DNA of 64,000 nt from an uncultured Clostridia bacterium (GCA_948471525.1 CAOKSY010000010.1:1-64000); one strand, 5' to 3'; positions 34,387 through 43,249 are shown, numbered from the stretch's first letter. Made by a program: numbers and translations. Notes: generated from the sequence alone by a model not told the origin.

Positions 34387-34746
34387 ATGATAAATATCAA
34401 CACGGATTATTGCAACGCGGTGAATTCCGTAACCGAATCTCAAGTCAGACAGGACATAGAAAGCATAGTCTCAAGCAACGATTTGGTGGAATATTGCACT
34501 GCTTACGTATGGAAAAACCGAGTATTGGTTGGATTGATATCCAAACCGCTTTTTTCGAGAACTCAGCGCACACAATTGGAAGAGAGCATAAAGCAGGCAA
34601 TTCTGAACGAGTACGGATTTGAAGAGGCGCTGATATCTTTCGATATGGATGTCATATACGAAATAAGTAAGCTCAATAAGACAAGCAATGCAGACGATAA
34701 AGACGTTGCCGCTCTATTTTATTCGGTAAAAGTCCGTCGCTCATAG
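34387..34746 (+). CDS. Unknown small protein, weakly like YhcN/YlaJ sporulation proteins
   Basis: A 119-residue acidic protein with GGAGGA before the ATG. The arrangement of a helix (TESQVRQDIESIVSS), a strand pair (EYCTAYVWKNRVLVGLIS), a long helix (RTQRTQLEESIKQAILNEYGF) and a final strand (ALISFDMDVIYEISKL) recalls the YhcN/YlaJ spore lipoprotein fold. There is no signal peptide or lipobox, so that is only a structural guess. It may be co-transcribed with ribU (74-base gap) and is followed by a hairpin at 34803. Confidence 0.6.
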   Translation: MININTDYCNAVNSVTESQVRQDIESIVSSNDLVEYCTAYVWKNRVLVGLISKPLFSRTQRTQLEESIKQAILNEYGFEEALISFDMDVIYEISKLNKTSNADDKDVAALFYSVKVRRS

Positions 34747-34802
34747 ATTTTAACATTATATACGCTTTAAACGAAAAATTACCCGTATAGGGCAAATACG
34801 AC

Positions 34803-34828
34803 GATACGCGGCCTCTCGGTCGCGTATC
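34803..34828 (+). terminator. Hairpin after the small gene downstream of ribU
   Basis: GATACGCG pairs with CGCGTATC across a ten-base loop that can pair further (GCC/GGT). It is followed by TTTC only, so termination is plausible rather than certain. Confidence 0.45.
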
Positions 34829-34879
34829 TTTCACAGGTTTTAAACTTTTATAGAAGACGATCTACCGTCCAAGCGTCGT

Positions 34880-35026
34880 CTATTGCCGTCCGTCATCCGT
34901 CTTGCTATCTAAATAAGCCTTAGCGTAAGTTTTCTTTACAGTATAAAGCCATCCGCCCGCGCGGCGATTTTCGGCAAGCCAGTTCCTAAAAGCTGCCATA
35001 TCCTCGAATTTCGGCGTTTCGCTCAT
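34880..35026 (-). CDS. 48-residue ORF translationally coupled to rsfS
   Basis: Its ATG overlaps the rsfS TGA (ATGA), and GAGGA lies just before it. The product starts MSETPKFEDMAAFRNWL and ends DSKTDDGRQ, with a Trp/Lys-rich middle (GGWLYTVKKTYAKAYL). The FR-WL-N...W...KK spacing loosely resembles the first 35 residues of YdeI/OmpD-associated proteins, whose remaining 150 residues are absent here. It may be a lineage-specific small protein or the remnant of a longer gene. The ribosome site and overlap favour real translation. Confidence 0.55.
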   Translation of the reverse strand: MSETPKFEDMAAFRNWLAENRRAGGWLYTVKKTYAKAYLDSKTDDGRQ

Positions 35027-35367
35027 TCCTCAATACCGTAATGAGTGACGTTTGCGCCGTCCGACCAAAGGTTTTCCAACGAATAAAGATTTCTCGTCTC
35101 CTCATAGAAGATATGCACAATAACGTCGCCGTAATCGAGTACCGCCCATCTGCCTTCCTGTTTGCCTTCCGTACGCAACGGCTCGTATCCTTCCTTGGAC
35201 ATTCCCTCGTCTACGATATCCACGAGCGCCTTGACCTGCGTATTTGATCTTCCCGAACATATAACGAAGTGATCGGCTATTACGGTGAGTTTGCCTATAT
35301 CGACGATAACGATGTCCTTCGCCTTCTTCTCGTCGAGCAATTTGCATATCAATTCAACTTTTTCCAT
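35023..35367 (-). CDS. rsfS: Ribosomal silencing factor RsfS
   Basis: About 114 residues of the Iojap family. It binds uL14 and blocks joining of ribosomal subunits when nutrients are scarce. Visible are AKDIVIVDIGKLTVIADHFVICSGRSNTQVKAL, GRWAVLDYGDVIVHIF and YSLENLWSD. The ATG at 35367 is preceded by GGAG at six bases, whereas the ATG four codons upstream has none. It follows nadD-yqeK after a gap, the Firmicutes order. Confidence 0.95.
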   Translation of the reverse strand: MEKVELICKLLDEKKAKDIVIVDIGKLTVIADHFVICSGRSNTQVKALVDIVDEGMSKEGYEPLRTEGKQEGRWAVLDYGDVIVHIFYEETRNLYSLENLWSDGANVTHYGIEE

Positions 35368-35453
35368 ATATTTCTCCATATTTTATTCTATGTAATAATA
35401 CCAAAAACCGCAAGATTTGTCAATCTCCGCCTTAGTCATATCCGTCATGACGG

Positions 35454-36578
35454 TCAGTTACGCAGCTCTTTTATCTCCTCTATTGCTTCCAGCGTCAGCG
35501 GATATATCTCTCCGCCCTTGCCGAGTAAAAATTCATACTGCGCAAGCGCGCATTCTTCATAACAGTAATCCAGCGACGTTTTCATACAGCCGCGCAAATA
35601 ATCCGCCTCGGGATAATCGCGACCGCTCTCGAGCATATCGCTGCAAAATATAAGTTTTTGCAAAACGCTCATACCGCGTTTTCCCGTAGTATGATATTTT
35701 ATCGCCTCAAGTACCTCTTTGTCCTCTATCCCGTATATTTCACGCGCTGTCGTCGCGCCAATAAATTGATGTTCGACGGGAGTGCCTACGCTGTCGGACG
35801 GAGCCGACGACGTGTCGTGAGGACCTTTGCACAGCGCCTTTGCGCAGTCGTGAAGCGCGCCTGCAAGCAAGATCTTATCGTTGTCCAATCCCAACGAAAG
35901 CGCATAATTTACTCTCGCCGCATACATACCCGTCCTTATACAGTGAGCGTAAGTATTTGACGGGATATCCGCCTCTAGTTTTGCCAACAGCCGGCTGAAT
36001 TCGCCGTATAATCCGTTGCGTTTTATATAATCTGCGACTTCGCCGTCAAGATCGGCGTATACGCCGAGTTTTGCATCGCATCTGACTACCGTCGAAGATA
36101 CTCCGCTCGGCTCGTAATCGCATACCCTGAGATCGCCCCCGCGCTCTCTCCAATGATCCAGCGCACGGGTAAATTCCGTCTTATCTCCTCTTGAGAAGAT
36201 ATAAATAGGACAAAGTCTTATTATATCTTGGGGCTTCTTCCACTTGTCAAGATCCACGAGGCTGTCGCCGCCTATCGCAAACGCCACGTCTCCGTATATC
36301 GCTTTGAGTTTGGGCAACACTTCGCAGGTATAGCTCTTGCCTTTGCTTCCGCGCTCATACTCGCATATTTCCACGTTCTCCAAATCGCGCGTCGCTATTT
36401 TAAGCATCTCCAATCGGCTGTCGTACGCCGTCTCGCATCTCTTATGAGGCGGATTGTCGGACGGCAGCAGTATGACTTTCTCCACTTCGTAGAGAGAAAG
36501 CAGACTCTTGATCATATTGATATGTTCTCTGTGTACGGGGTTGAATGCTCCGCCGAATATTATTTTCAAACCTGCCAT
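35454..36578 (-). CDS. nadD: Fused nicotinate-nucleotide adenylyltransferase and YqeK-type HD hydrolase
   Basis: About 374 residues joining two proteins that are usually separate neighbours. The N-terminal NadD part (about 1-190) has IIFGGAFNPVHREHINM with the HxxH nucleotidyl site and YIFSRGDKTEF, and makes deamido-NAD. The C-terminal YqeK part (about 195-374) has an HD-type metal site, HCIRTGMYAARV...AGALHDCAKAL, matching diadenosine tetraphosphate hydrolases. The frame runs 32 codons upstream of the ATG at 36578, but MAGLKIIFGGAFNP is the usual start. There is no stop or frameshift between the domains. Confidence 0.92.
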   Translation of the reverse strand: MAGLKIIFGGAFNPVHREHINMIKSLLSLYEVEKVILLPSDNPPHKRCETAYDSRLEMLKIATRDLENVEICEYERGSKGKSYTCEVLPKLKAIYGDVAFAIGGDSLVDLDKWKKPQDIIRLCPIYIFSRGDKTEFTRALDHWRERGGDLRVCDYEPSGVSSTVVRCDAKLGVYADLDGEVADYIKRNGLYGEFSRLLAKLEADIPSNTYAHCIRTGMYAARVNYALSLGLDNDKILLAGALHDCAKALCKGPHDTSSAPSDSVGTPVEHQFIGATTAREIYGIEDKEVLEAIKYHTTGKRGMSVLQKLIFCSDMLESGRDYPEADYLRGCMKTSLDYCYEECALAQYEFLLGKGGEIYPLTLEAIEEIKELRN

Positions 36579-36667
36579 ATAGATATTGTACACAATATTG
36601 ATGATTTTAGCAACAATATAGTCGCCCAAGGCGGTATATATTCGACAAAAAGGGCAATAATCGCCGT

Positions 36668-37405
36668 ATGGCAATTTTACTCGATCTTATACTTTTGACT
36701 ATAATAATATATCTGGGATCCTATATAATGCTGTCTTTCCTTTCGATGGGACTTGCGTTCAATCTGATTTGCAGCGCGCTCATCACGATAGTCGCGATAA
36801 CTCTGATAAAAAAGATAATGCTCAAAAACAGCAGTCAAAATATCAAGTATCGAAAGTTCGTTACATATCTGATATGGCAAGGAGAAGATACTGCAAAAAC
36901 TCTTCTGCGCGACCTATGCGGCGCCGCGCGTTTTGAAGACAGAGGCGAATACGTCCTAATCGACGGAAAAGCCGTGTTCCTGTGGACAAAATACGGCGCG
37001 GTCTCTCCCGATACCGTCGTGAGATTCTACCGCGCTTGCAAAAAAGACGAGGTATCGCAAGCCTATATCTTATCCACCAACTGCGACAAAAAGACCATGG
37101 CTTTCGTCAAGAGTTTCGGCGACGTATCCCTGTCTTTCTCGACGTTCAAACAAGTATACAGATCTCTTAAAAAACAAAATAAACTGCCGTCGGACATAAA
37201 AGAAAAAGTCCCGACGGCTCAACTGCTAAAACTTATTTTTCAAAGCGCGTTTAACCGTAAAAACGGTTTCCGCTTCGCCGGAATAAGCGTACTGTTGCTT
37301 GCGATAAGTTTTTTCACTCCCTTTCGCAATTACTACATCACGCTCGCCGCGATAAATCTGGCGCTTTCGGCAAGTTGCCTGATAGCAAGCTTTATACGGC
37401 GTTGA
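36668..37405 (+). CDS. Membrane protein with a degenerate Mrr-like domain
   Basis: A 245-residue protein. Two hydrophobic helices (about 1-50), a soluble middle (about 55-185) and two more helices (about 200-243) suggest a membrane anchor around a cytoplasmic domain. The middle, VLIDGKAVFLWTKYGAVSPD through RACKKDEVSQAYILSTNCDKKTMAFVKSFGDVSL, has the strand-helix order of Mrr/NERD restriction-endonuclease-like domains. The QxK catalytic motif is replaced by WTK, so nuclease activity is doubtful. It stands alone on the plus strand inside the obg-yhbY-nadD-rsfS block. There is no confident family assignment. Confidence 0.6.
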   Translation: MAILLDLILLTIIIYLGSYIMLSFLSMGLAFNLICSALITIVAITLIKKIMLKNSSQNIKYRKFVTYLIWQGEDTAKTLLRDLCGAARFEDRGEYVLIDGKAVFLWTKYGAVSPDTVVRFYRACKKDEVSQAYILSTNCDKKTMAFVKSFGDVSLSFSTFKQVYRSLKKQNKLPSDIKEKVPTAQLLKLIFQSAFNRKNGFRFAGISVLLLAISFFTPFRNYYITLAAINLALSASCLIASFIRR

Positions 37406-37474
37406 ATTGCGCTCTAAGCGTCCTGCAATCGCCCTTAGCCTCATTGCTTGATTGATAATCGAATGCGTATCCGA

Positions 37475-37768
37475 TCAAACGCCTAGCACGTGTTTTACGC
37501 CGTCCTTGCGCGATACTCTGTACAGAGTGATCTTGCTACCCATTACCTGAACTACCTGCGCCGCGCTCGCGTCGGCTATCTCCTGCGCGATTTCCTTAGC
37601 GGATACGTCCGCGTTGCGCAAGACGGCTATCTTGACGAGTTCCCTCGTCTCAAGCTGTTCGTCCACCTGCTTTATCAAGGTATCGGAGATACCGTTCTTT
37701 CCTATATGCGTCGTCGGCTCGATATTCATCGCCAAAGACCTGAGTTTTGCTCTTTCGCTGCTGTTCAT
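37475..37768 (-). CDS. yhbY: YhbY-family RNA-binding protein (CRM domain)
   Basis: About 97 residues: LRSLAMNIEPTTHIGKNGISDTLIKQVDEQLETRELVKIAVL, with the CRM-domain GKNG motif and the C-terminal VVQVMGSKITLYR strand. Such proteins bind pre-50S particles and take part in ribosome assembly. The start is the ATG at 37768 after GGAGATA; the frame extends 24 codons into the obg tail region. It directly follows obg, as in many Firmicutes. Confidence 0.92.
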   Translation of the reverse strand: MNSSERAKLRSLAMNIEPTTHIGKNGISDTLIKQVDEQLETRELVKIAVLRNADVSAKEIAQEIADASAAQVVQVMGSKITLYRVSRKDGVKHVLGV

Positions 37769-37782
37769 TATTATCTCCTTAT

Positions 37783-39042
37783 TTAATCGACGAAATCGAA
37801 TTCTATATCGCCTATGCGCACGGTATCGCCTTCCTTGCAACCGTTTTTATACAGAGCTTTGATAACGCCTCTGTCTTTGAGCGTCTTTTGAAAATATCTA
37901 AAAGATTCGTAATCGTCCAACACTACGTTTCTGATAAGCATATTTATAAGTCCGCCGTGCACCTCGAACACTCCGTCCTCGTCGATCGTCACGATATAGG
38001 ACGTGCTGTCGTTACGGTTTTCGTCAAAAGCAACCGTCTCCAACGGCTCCGACTGAGGCAAAGTCTCCAGTCTGCGGCTTATCTCGTCGAGCATCTTCGA
38101 CGTACCGTCGTTGGCGATAGCCGAGATGCGAATCACTTTCTGACCGAGTTTCTTTTCAAATTCCTCGATCGCCTCGTCGTCTTGGATGAGATCGCACTTA
38201 TTTGCCACCACTATTTGAGGAAGCGACGCAAGTTTTTCCGAATATCCTTCGAGCTCCTTATTTATAGTAAGATAATCTTCATAAGGGTCTCTGCCCTCTA
38301 TACCCGATATATCCACTACATGGACGATAAGGCGCACTCTCTCAATATGTCTCAAAAAGTTATGTCCCAATCCCGCGCCTTCGCTGGCGCCCTCAATAAG
38401 CCCCGGAATGTCCGCAACTACGAAATCTCTGTCGTAATATCTCACTACTCCAAGATTGGGCGTAAGCGTCGTAAAATGATAATTGGCTATCTTAGGTTTA
38501 GCCGAAGATACGACCGAGAGTATAGTGGACTTGCCTACGTTGGGAAAACCTACGAGACCTACGTCGGCTATCGTCTTGAGCTCCAACGTAAGTTCTACTT
38601 CCTGCGTTTTCTCGCCCTTTTGACTGAATCTCGGAGCCTTACGCTGAGCGGTGGCAAACCTTGCGTTGCCCTTGCCGCCCAGACCGCCTTTCTGAAGAAG
38701 AAATTCGCTGTCGTCGTAAAACATATCGGCAAGCACGTTGCCGCTGCTCTTTTCCTTGATTACAGTGCCCTTAGGTACTTTTATATACAGCGGCTTTCCG
38801 CTCTTGCCCTTGGCGTTCTTCGCTCCGCCGTTTTCTCCGCTCTCCGCTCGGAAATGCTTTGCGAATTTAAAATCCATAAGCGTAGACGCGTTCTTATTGA
38901 CGACGAATATAATATCGCCGCCGTTGCCGCCGTCGCCGCCGTCGGGACCGCCCTGCGCAACATACTTCTCCGTGTGAAAAGATATGACGCCGTCGCCGCC
39001 GTTGCCCGCTTTTACAAAAATAGTCGCTATATCCAAAAACAT
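37783..39042 (-). CDS. obg: GTPase Obg
   Basis: A 419-residue ribosome-assembly and stress GTPase. The glycine-rich Obg domain comes first (AGNGGDGVISFHTEKYVAQGGPDGGDGG...). The G domain has GFPNVGKST (G1), DIPGLIEGA (G3) and NKCD (G4), and the C-terminal OCT domain covers about 345-419. Length is normal. It lies between nfnB (57 bases upstream) and yhbY. Confidence 0.97.
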   Translation of the reverse strand: MFLDIATIFVKAGNGGDGVISFHTEKYVAQGGPDGGDGGNGGDIIFVVNKNASTLMDFKFAKHFRAESGENGGAKNAKGKSGKPLYIKVPKGTVIKEKSSGNVLADMFYDDSEFLLQKGGLGGKGNARFATAQRKAPRFSQKGEKTQEVELTLELKTIADVGLVGFPNVGKSTILSVVSSAKPKIANYHFTTLTPNLGVVRYYDRDFVVADIPGLIEGASEGAGLGHNFLRHIERVRLIVHVVDISGIEGRDPYEDYLTINKELEGYSEKLASLPQIVVANKCDLIQDDEAIEEFEKKLGQKVIRISAIANDGTSKMLDEISRRLETLPQSEPLETVAFDENRNDSTSYIVTIDEDGVFEVHGGLINMLIRNVVLDDYESFRYFQKTLKDRGVIKALYKNGCKEGDTVRIGDIEFDFVD

Positions 39043-39098
39043 AAGTTGTTCCTTTGCCGAGCTTATGCGCGGCGATTTTATGCGGCAATAGTTAAGGA

Positions 39099-40481
39099 TT
39101 ATTTACCGCCGAATTTCTCTATTATCGCCTTTGCCGCTTTGCGTCCCGCGCCCATTGCCAAAATTACCGTAGCCGCGCCTGTGACCGCATCTCCGCCGGA
39201 ATATATTCCCTCTACGCCTGTTGCCATAGTCTCCTCGTCGACTATGATAGTTCCTCTCTTGGAAAACTCCATATCGGGACAGGATCTGCGCACCAACGGA
39301 TTGGGACTGGTACCCAAAGCAACTATCACCTGATCCACGTCGATGACAAATTCGCTTCCTTCGACAGGCTCCGGTCTTCTGCGACCGGACGCGTCGGGTT
39401 CGCCGAGCTGCATCTTGACGCACTTGATACCGCACACCTTGCCGTCTTTTCCCAATATCTCCACGGGATTGGTGAGCAAAACGAGTTTGATACCCTCTTC
39501 GACCGCGTGATCTATCTCTTCCGCTCTTGCCGGCATCTCTTCCCTGCCTCTGCGGTATATTATGTACACTTCTCCGCCGCCTATTCTCTTTGCCGTACGC
39601 GCCGCGTCCATTGCGACGTTGCCCGCGCCTATTACAGCGACAGCCTTGCCGCAGTATATCGGCGTGATAGCGTCGTCTTTATAAGCCTGCATAAGATTGG
39701 CTCTTGTAAGAAGCTCGTTGGCGGAAGAAACTCCGTTGAGATTCTCTCCCTCGATATTCATAAACATAGGAAGTCCCGCGCCCGTACCGATAAATATAGC
39801 GTCGTACTCCTCTTGCAGTTCCTCGAAAGTAACGGCTTTGCCTACTACGGTATTAAGTCTGAACTCCACGCCGAGCGCCTTGAGTTTGTCTATTTCCTTC
39901 TCGACTACGTCGTCCTTGGGAAGTCTGAACTCGGGGATACCGTACACCAATACTCCGCCCGCCTTGTGGAAAGCCTCGAATACCGTGACTTTAAATCCGC
40001 TCTGAGCGCAATCGGCCGCGCATGCAAGTCCCGCGGGACCGCTGCCGACTACGGCTACTTTTTTGCCGTTCCACTCGGGAGCCTTGAGATTGCCCGTTCC
40101 CTTCTTGAGTCCGTAATCTCCCACGTATCTCTCAAGCGCGCCTATCGCTACGCTGCCGCCGAGTTTCGCCTTGCGCACGCACTTGCCCTCGCACTGGTTT
40201 TCCTGCGGGCAAACTCTGCCGCATATAGCCGGCAAAAGCGATGATTGACTGATGACGTCCAACGCTCCGTCCTTATCGTTTTGAGTAAGACATTGGATAA
40301 ACGCGGGTATATTTATTCCCACCGGACAGCCCGTGCGGCAAGGAGCGTTTTTGCAGTTGATACACCTGCTTGCTTCCTCCATCATAAGAGCGTCGTCAAA
40401 TCCGAGATTTACTTCTTTAAAATTGTTTATTCTTTCCTGCGCCGATTGGTGCAACGTCTTGTTTCTAGGTGAATTGTTCAT
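39099..40481 (-). CDS. nfnB: NfnB: large subunit of electron-bifurcating NADH-dependent ferredoxin:NADP+ oxidoreductase (GltD-like)
   Basis: A 460-residue flavoprotein. The N-terminal 4Fe-4S region has CINCKNAPCRTGCPVGI and CGRVCPQENQCEGKCV. An FAD domain (GSGPAGLACAADCA) and an NADPH domain (GAGNVAMDAARTAKR) follow. It ends with TGVEGIYSGGDAVTGAATV. It resembles the glutamate synthase small subunit, but the adjacent NfnA-type gene (4-base gap) and the absence of a large glutamate synthase subunit favour NfnB. The complex interconverts NADH, NADPH and reduced ferredoxin in anaerobes. Confidence 0.88.
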   Translation of the reverse strand: MNNSPRNKTLHQSAQERINNFKEVNLGFDDALMMEEASRCINCKNAPCRTGCPVGINIPAFIQCLTQNDKDGALDVISQSSLLPAICGRVCPQENQCEGKCVRKAKLGGSVAIGALERYVGDYGLKKGTGNLKAPEWNGKKVAVVGSGPAGLACAADCAQSGFKVTVFEAFHKAGGVLVYGIPEFRLPKDDVVEKEIDKLKALGVEFRLNTVVGKAVTFEELQEEYDAIFIGTGAGLPMFMNIEGENLNGVSSANELLTRANLMQAYKDDAITPIYCGKAVAVIGAGNVAMDAARTAKRIGGGEVYIIYRRGREEMPARAEEIDHAVEEGIKLVLLTNPVEILGKDGKVCGIKCVKMQLGEPDASGRRRPEPVEGSEFVIDVDQVIVALGTSPNPLVRRSCPDMEFSKRGTIIVDEETMATGVEGIYSGGDAVTGAATVILAMGAGRKAAKAIIEKFGGK

Positions 40482-40485
40482 TATC

Positions 40486-41301
40486 TCAACCTCTCAAATT
40501 ACATTTTTGCTCGTGTTCGCGATAGAACTTGGATCTGGTCATAGCTTCTTCGAAGTTGACCGCATGACCGTCGAATTCGGGACCGTCGACGCACGCGTAT
40601 TTGGTCTCTCCGCCGACCGTCAGTCTGCAACCGCCGCACATACCGGTACCGTCGACCATAATAGTATTCATAGATACGACCGTAGGTATATTGTACTTGC
40701 GCGTGAGTTCGCTGACGTTTTTCATCATTATCATAGGTCCTACGACGAGTACGCAATCGATCTTATCGCCCGCGTCGATCCTCTCCTGCAATACGGTAGT
40801 GACAAATCCCTTGGTACCCAACGATCCGTCGTCCGTGGAGATATAGACGTGCTCGCTGTTGGCTTTAAACTCGTCTATATCGAAGAGTAGCTCTTTTGTC
40901 CTCGCGCCCATTATTACGTCGCTCTTCAATCCTTTTTGCTTGCGCAATTTCGCCTGCGGATAGATGACCGCGCAACCTATTCCTCCGCCGACAAGCACGA
41001 GATTTTCATACTCGTCGAGATCGGTGGCGTTGCCCAAAGGTCCTACGAGCGCGTGAAGGCTGTCGCCTTCTTTGAGTTGAGCCATTTTGTGAGTGGAATA
41101 TCCTACTTCCTGCACGAGAAGAGTTATCGTCTCCTGCTCTCTGTCATAGTCGCAGATAGTAAACGGCACTCTCTCGCCGCCCTCCTCGACTATTACTATG
41201 ACAAACTGTCCGGGAAGACAGTGCTTTGCCACCGTAGGCGTATGCACTACGTATTTTTTTACTTTAGGAGCTACTTCGTAAATCTTCAAAAGTTCGTTCA
41301 T
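40486..41301 (-). CDS. nfnA: NfnA: small subunit of the NADH-dependent ferredoxin:NADP+ oxidoreductase
   Basis: A 271-residue ferredoxin-NADP reductase-type subunit: an FAD domain (PGQFVIVIVEEGGERVPFTICD), an NAD domain (LVLVGGGIGCAVIYPQAK), and a C-terminal 2Fe-2S motif GTGMCGGCRLTVGGETKYACVDGPEFDG. The same fold occurs in dihydroorotate dehydrogenase electron transfer subunits (PyrK), but pairing with NfnB four bases downstream supports NfnA. Confidence 0.88.
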   Translation of the reverse strand: MNELLKIYEVAPKVKKYVVHTPTVAKHCLPGQFVIVIVEEGGERVPFTICDYDREQETITLLVQEVGYSTHKMAQLKEGDSLHALVGPLGNATDLDEYENLVLVGGGIGCAVIYPQAKLRKQKGLKSDVIMGARTKELLFDIDEFKANSEHVYISTDDGSLGTKGFVTTVLQERIDAGDKIDCVLVVGPMIMMKNVSELTRKYNIPTVVSMNTIMVDGTGMCGGCRLTVGGETKYACVDGPEFDGHAVNFEEAMTRSKFYREHEQKCNLRG

Positions 41302-41321
41302 TTTTATTCTCCCGATAAAAT

Positions 41322-41963
41322 TTATTTTCCGTTAAAATATCTGCAGTACCCGCATATCAGGCAATCTCCGCACTGCGGATTTCTCGCCGTACAGGTATAC
41401 CTGCCGTGATGTATCAGCAAATGATGGGCATGCGCCCACTCGTCTTTGGGTATTATCTCCATAAGATCTTTCTCTACTTTGAGAGGATCTTTGCTATCGC
41501 TGAATCCTATTCTGCCGCTCAGTCTCAAGACGTGGGTGTCGACCGCGATGGCCTGTCCGCCGAACGCGACGGAATATACTACATTGGCAGTCTTCTTTCC
41601 CACTCCCGCAAGCGTCATAAGCGAGTCGATATCTCTCGGTACTTCGCCGCCGAATTTTGCGACTATGTCGGCGCTCGCCGAGATTATGTTGGCAGCTTTG
41701 TTGCGGTAAAAGCCGCACGAATATATGTACGGACGCAATTCCTCTTCGCTGAGTTGAGCGTACTGCAACGGCGCGTTGTATACCTTGAAAAGTTTTTCAG
41801 TGACTTGATTGACGCGCTTGTCGGTACACTGCGCGGAAAGTATCACCGCGACCAAAAGTTCGAACGGAGTGCTGTAATTCAACTCGCACACCGCATTGGG
41901 ATGCATAGCCTCCAGTCCCGCCAATATCTGCGTTATTTCCTCTCTTTCAAAAACTTTTGCCAT
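41322..41963 (-). CDS. nth: Endonuclease III
   Basis: About 213 residues of DNA glycosylase/AP lyase acting on oxidised pyrimidines. It has a helix-hairpin-helix with catalytic Lys (TLAGVGKKTANVV), catalytic Asp (AVDTHVLRLSGRIGF) and a C-terminal 4Fe-4S cluster C-x6-C-x2-C-x5-C (CTARNPQCGDCLICGYC). The start is MAKVFERE at 41963; the frame extends 22 codons upstream without need. It lies 20 bases before nfnA. Confidence 0.95.
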   Translation of the reverse strand: MAKVFEREEITQILAGLEAMHPNAVCELNYSTPFELLVAVILSAQCTDKRVNQVTEKLFKVYNAPLQYAQLSEEELRPYIYSCGFYRNKAANIISASADIVAKFGGEVPRDIDSLMTLAGVGKKTANVVYSVAFGGQAIAVDTHVLRLSGRIGFSDSKDPLKVEKDLMEIIPKDEWAHAHHLLIHHGRYTCTARNPQCGDCLICGYCRYFNGK

Positions 41964-42070
41964 TGTATTTCCGTCGTTATCTATCGTTGCTCGCTGCATT
42001 TTTACAGCATTGACGGCGCACTGATACAACGCGCCGACAAATATTTAATCCGATTTCAATATACCGTCTT

Positions 42071-43249
42071 TTAAGACAGCGCGACTATGCGTCTGACCGC
42101 CTCCGCAGTCTTTTCTCTGTCGCCGAACGCGGTAAGTCTGAAATAACCCTCGCCCATTGCTCCGAAGCCCGCGCCCGGAGTGCCGACAACCTGAGCGTTG
42201 GTAAGCAGATGATCAAAGTATTCCCAAGAAGTCATACCGTCGGGACACTTGAGCCATATATACGGAGAATTGACACCGCCGATATGCCATATGCCCTTCT
42301 TCTCCAATCCCTCGTGGATCATACGCGCGTTTTCTTTATAATAAGCTATGTTGGCCTTTATCTGCGCAAGTCCCTCTTCGGAGAAGACCGCCTGCGCGCC
42401 GCGCTGAATTATGTAAGGCACGCCGTTGAACTTGGTGCACTGTCTTCTGTTCCAAAGCGAATTCATCTTTACTCCGTCGAATTCCAGTTCGGACGGTACG
42501 ACCGTATAGCCGCATCTTGTACCCGTAAATCCTGCCGTCTTGGACAGCGAACAGAATTCGATAGCGCAAGTTCTCGCGCCCTCTATCTCGAATATGCTTC
42601 CCGGAAGATCATCGTCCCCTACAAAAGCCTCGTACGCAGAATCGAAAAGTATCAAAGCCTTGCAGGAATTTGCGTAATCCACCCATTCCTTAAGTTCGTC
42701 GTAAGTATATACCGCGCCGGTAGGATTATTGGGCGAGCAGATATAGATTATGTCAGCCTTATAATTCTTGTCGGGCATAGGCTTGAAAGAGTTAGACTGA
42801 TTGCCCTGCGCCGTGTCTATCTTTCTGCCTGCCATAACGTTTGTATCGACGTAAGCGGGATATACGGGATCGGGGATCAAAACCTTATTGTCGGGATGGA
42901 GTATGTCCAGTATATTACCCAGATCGCTCTTTGCTCCGTCGCTGACAAAGATCTCGTCCTTATCGAGTTTTACTCCTTTACGGGAATAATACGCCGCTAT
43001 TCCCTCTCTGAGGAAGTCGTATCCCTGTTCGGGACCGTATCCTCTGAAAGAACCTTTTTTACTCATCTCGTCGGTCGCGTCGTGAATAGCCTTGACGACG
43101 GCGGGCACGAGCGGAAGCGTAACGTCGCCTATACCCAGCCTGTATATCTCCTTATCGGGATTGCTCTCCTGAAAAGCCTTTACTTTCTTTGCTACCGTAG
43201 AAAACAGATAGCTGTCTTTTAAATCGAGAAAATTGGTATTTATCTTCAT
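42071..43249 (-). CDS. dapL: LL-diaminopimelate aminotransferase
   Basis: A 392-residue class I/II PLP enzyme that makes LL-diaminopimelate directly from tetrahydrodipicolinate and glutamate. N-terminal INTNFLDLKDSYLFSTVAKKV and RLGIGDVTLPLVPAV, the SDGAKSDLGNI segment, CSPNNPTGAVY and the PLP lysine in FCSLSKTAGFTGTRCGYTVVP match DapL. The route bypasses the succinyl or acetyl branches and feeds lysine and peptidoglycan. It follows purA by 57 bases. Confidence 0.95.
   Translation of the reverse strand: MKINTNFLDLKDSYLFSTVAKKVKAFQESNPDKEIYRLGIGDVTLPLVPAVVKAIHDATDEMSKKGSFRGYGPEQGYDFLREGIAAYYSRKGVKLDKDEIFVSDGAKSDLGNILDILHPDNKVLIPDPVYPAYVDTNVMAGRKIDTAQGNQSNSFKPMPDKNYKADIIYICSPNNPTGAVYTYDELKEWVDYANSCKALILFDSAYEAFVGDDDLPGSIFEIEGARTCAIEFCSLSKTAGFTGTRCGYTVVPSELEFDGVKMNSLWNRRQCTKFNGVPYIIQRGAQAVFSEEGLAQIKANIAYYKENARMIHEGLEKKGIWHIGGVNSPYIWLKCPDGMTSWEYFDHLLTNAQVVGTPGAGFGAMGEGYFRLTAFGDREKTAEAVRRIVALS

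Noticed and set aside
39099..40481. Glutamate synthase small subunit (gltD)
   Set aside because: No large subunit is nearby, and the gene is paired at four bases with an NfnA-type reductase, so NfnB is preferred.
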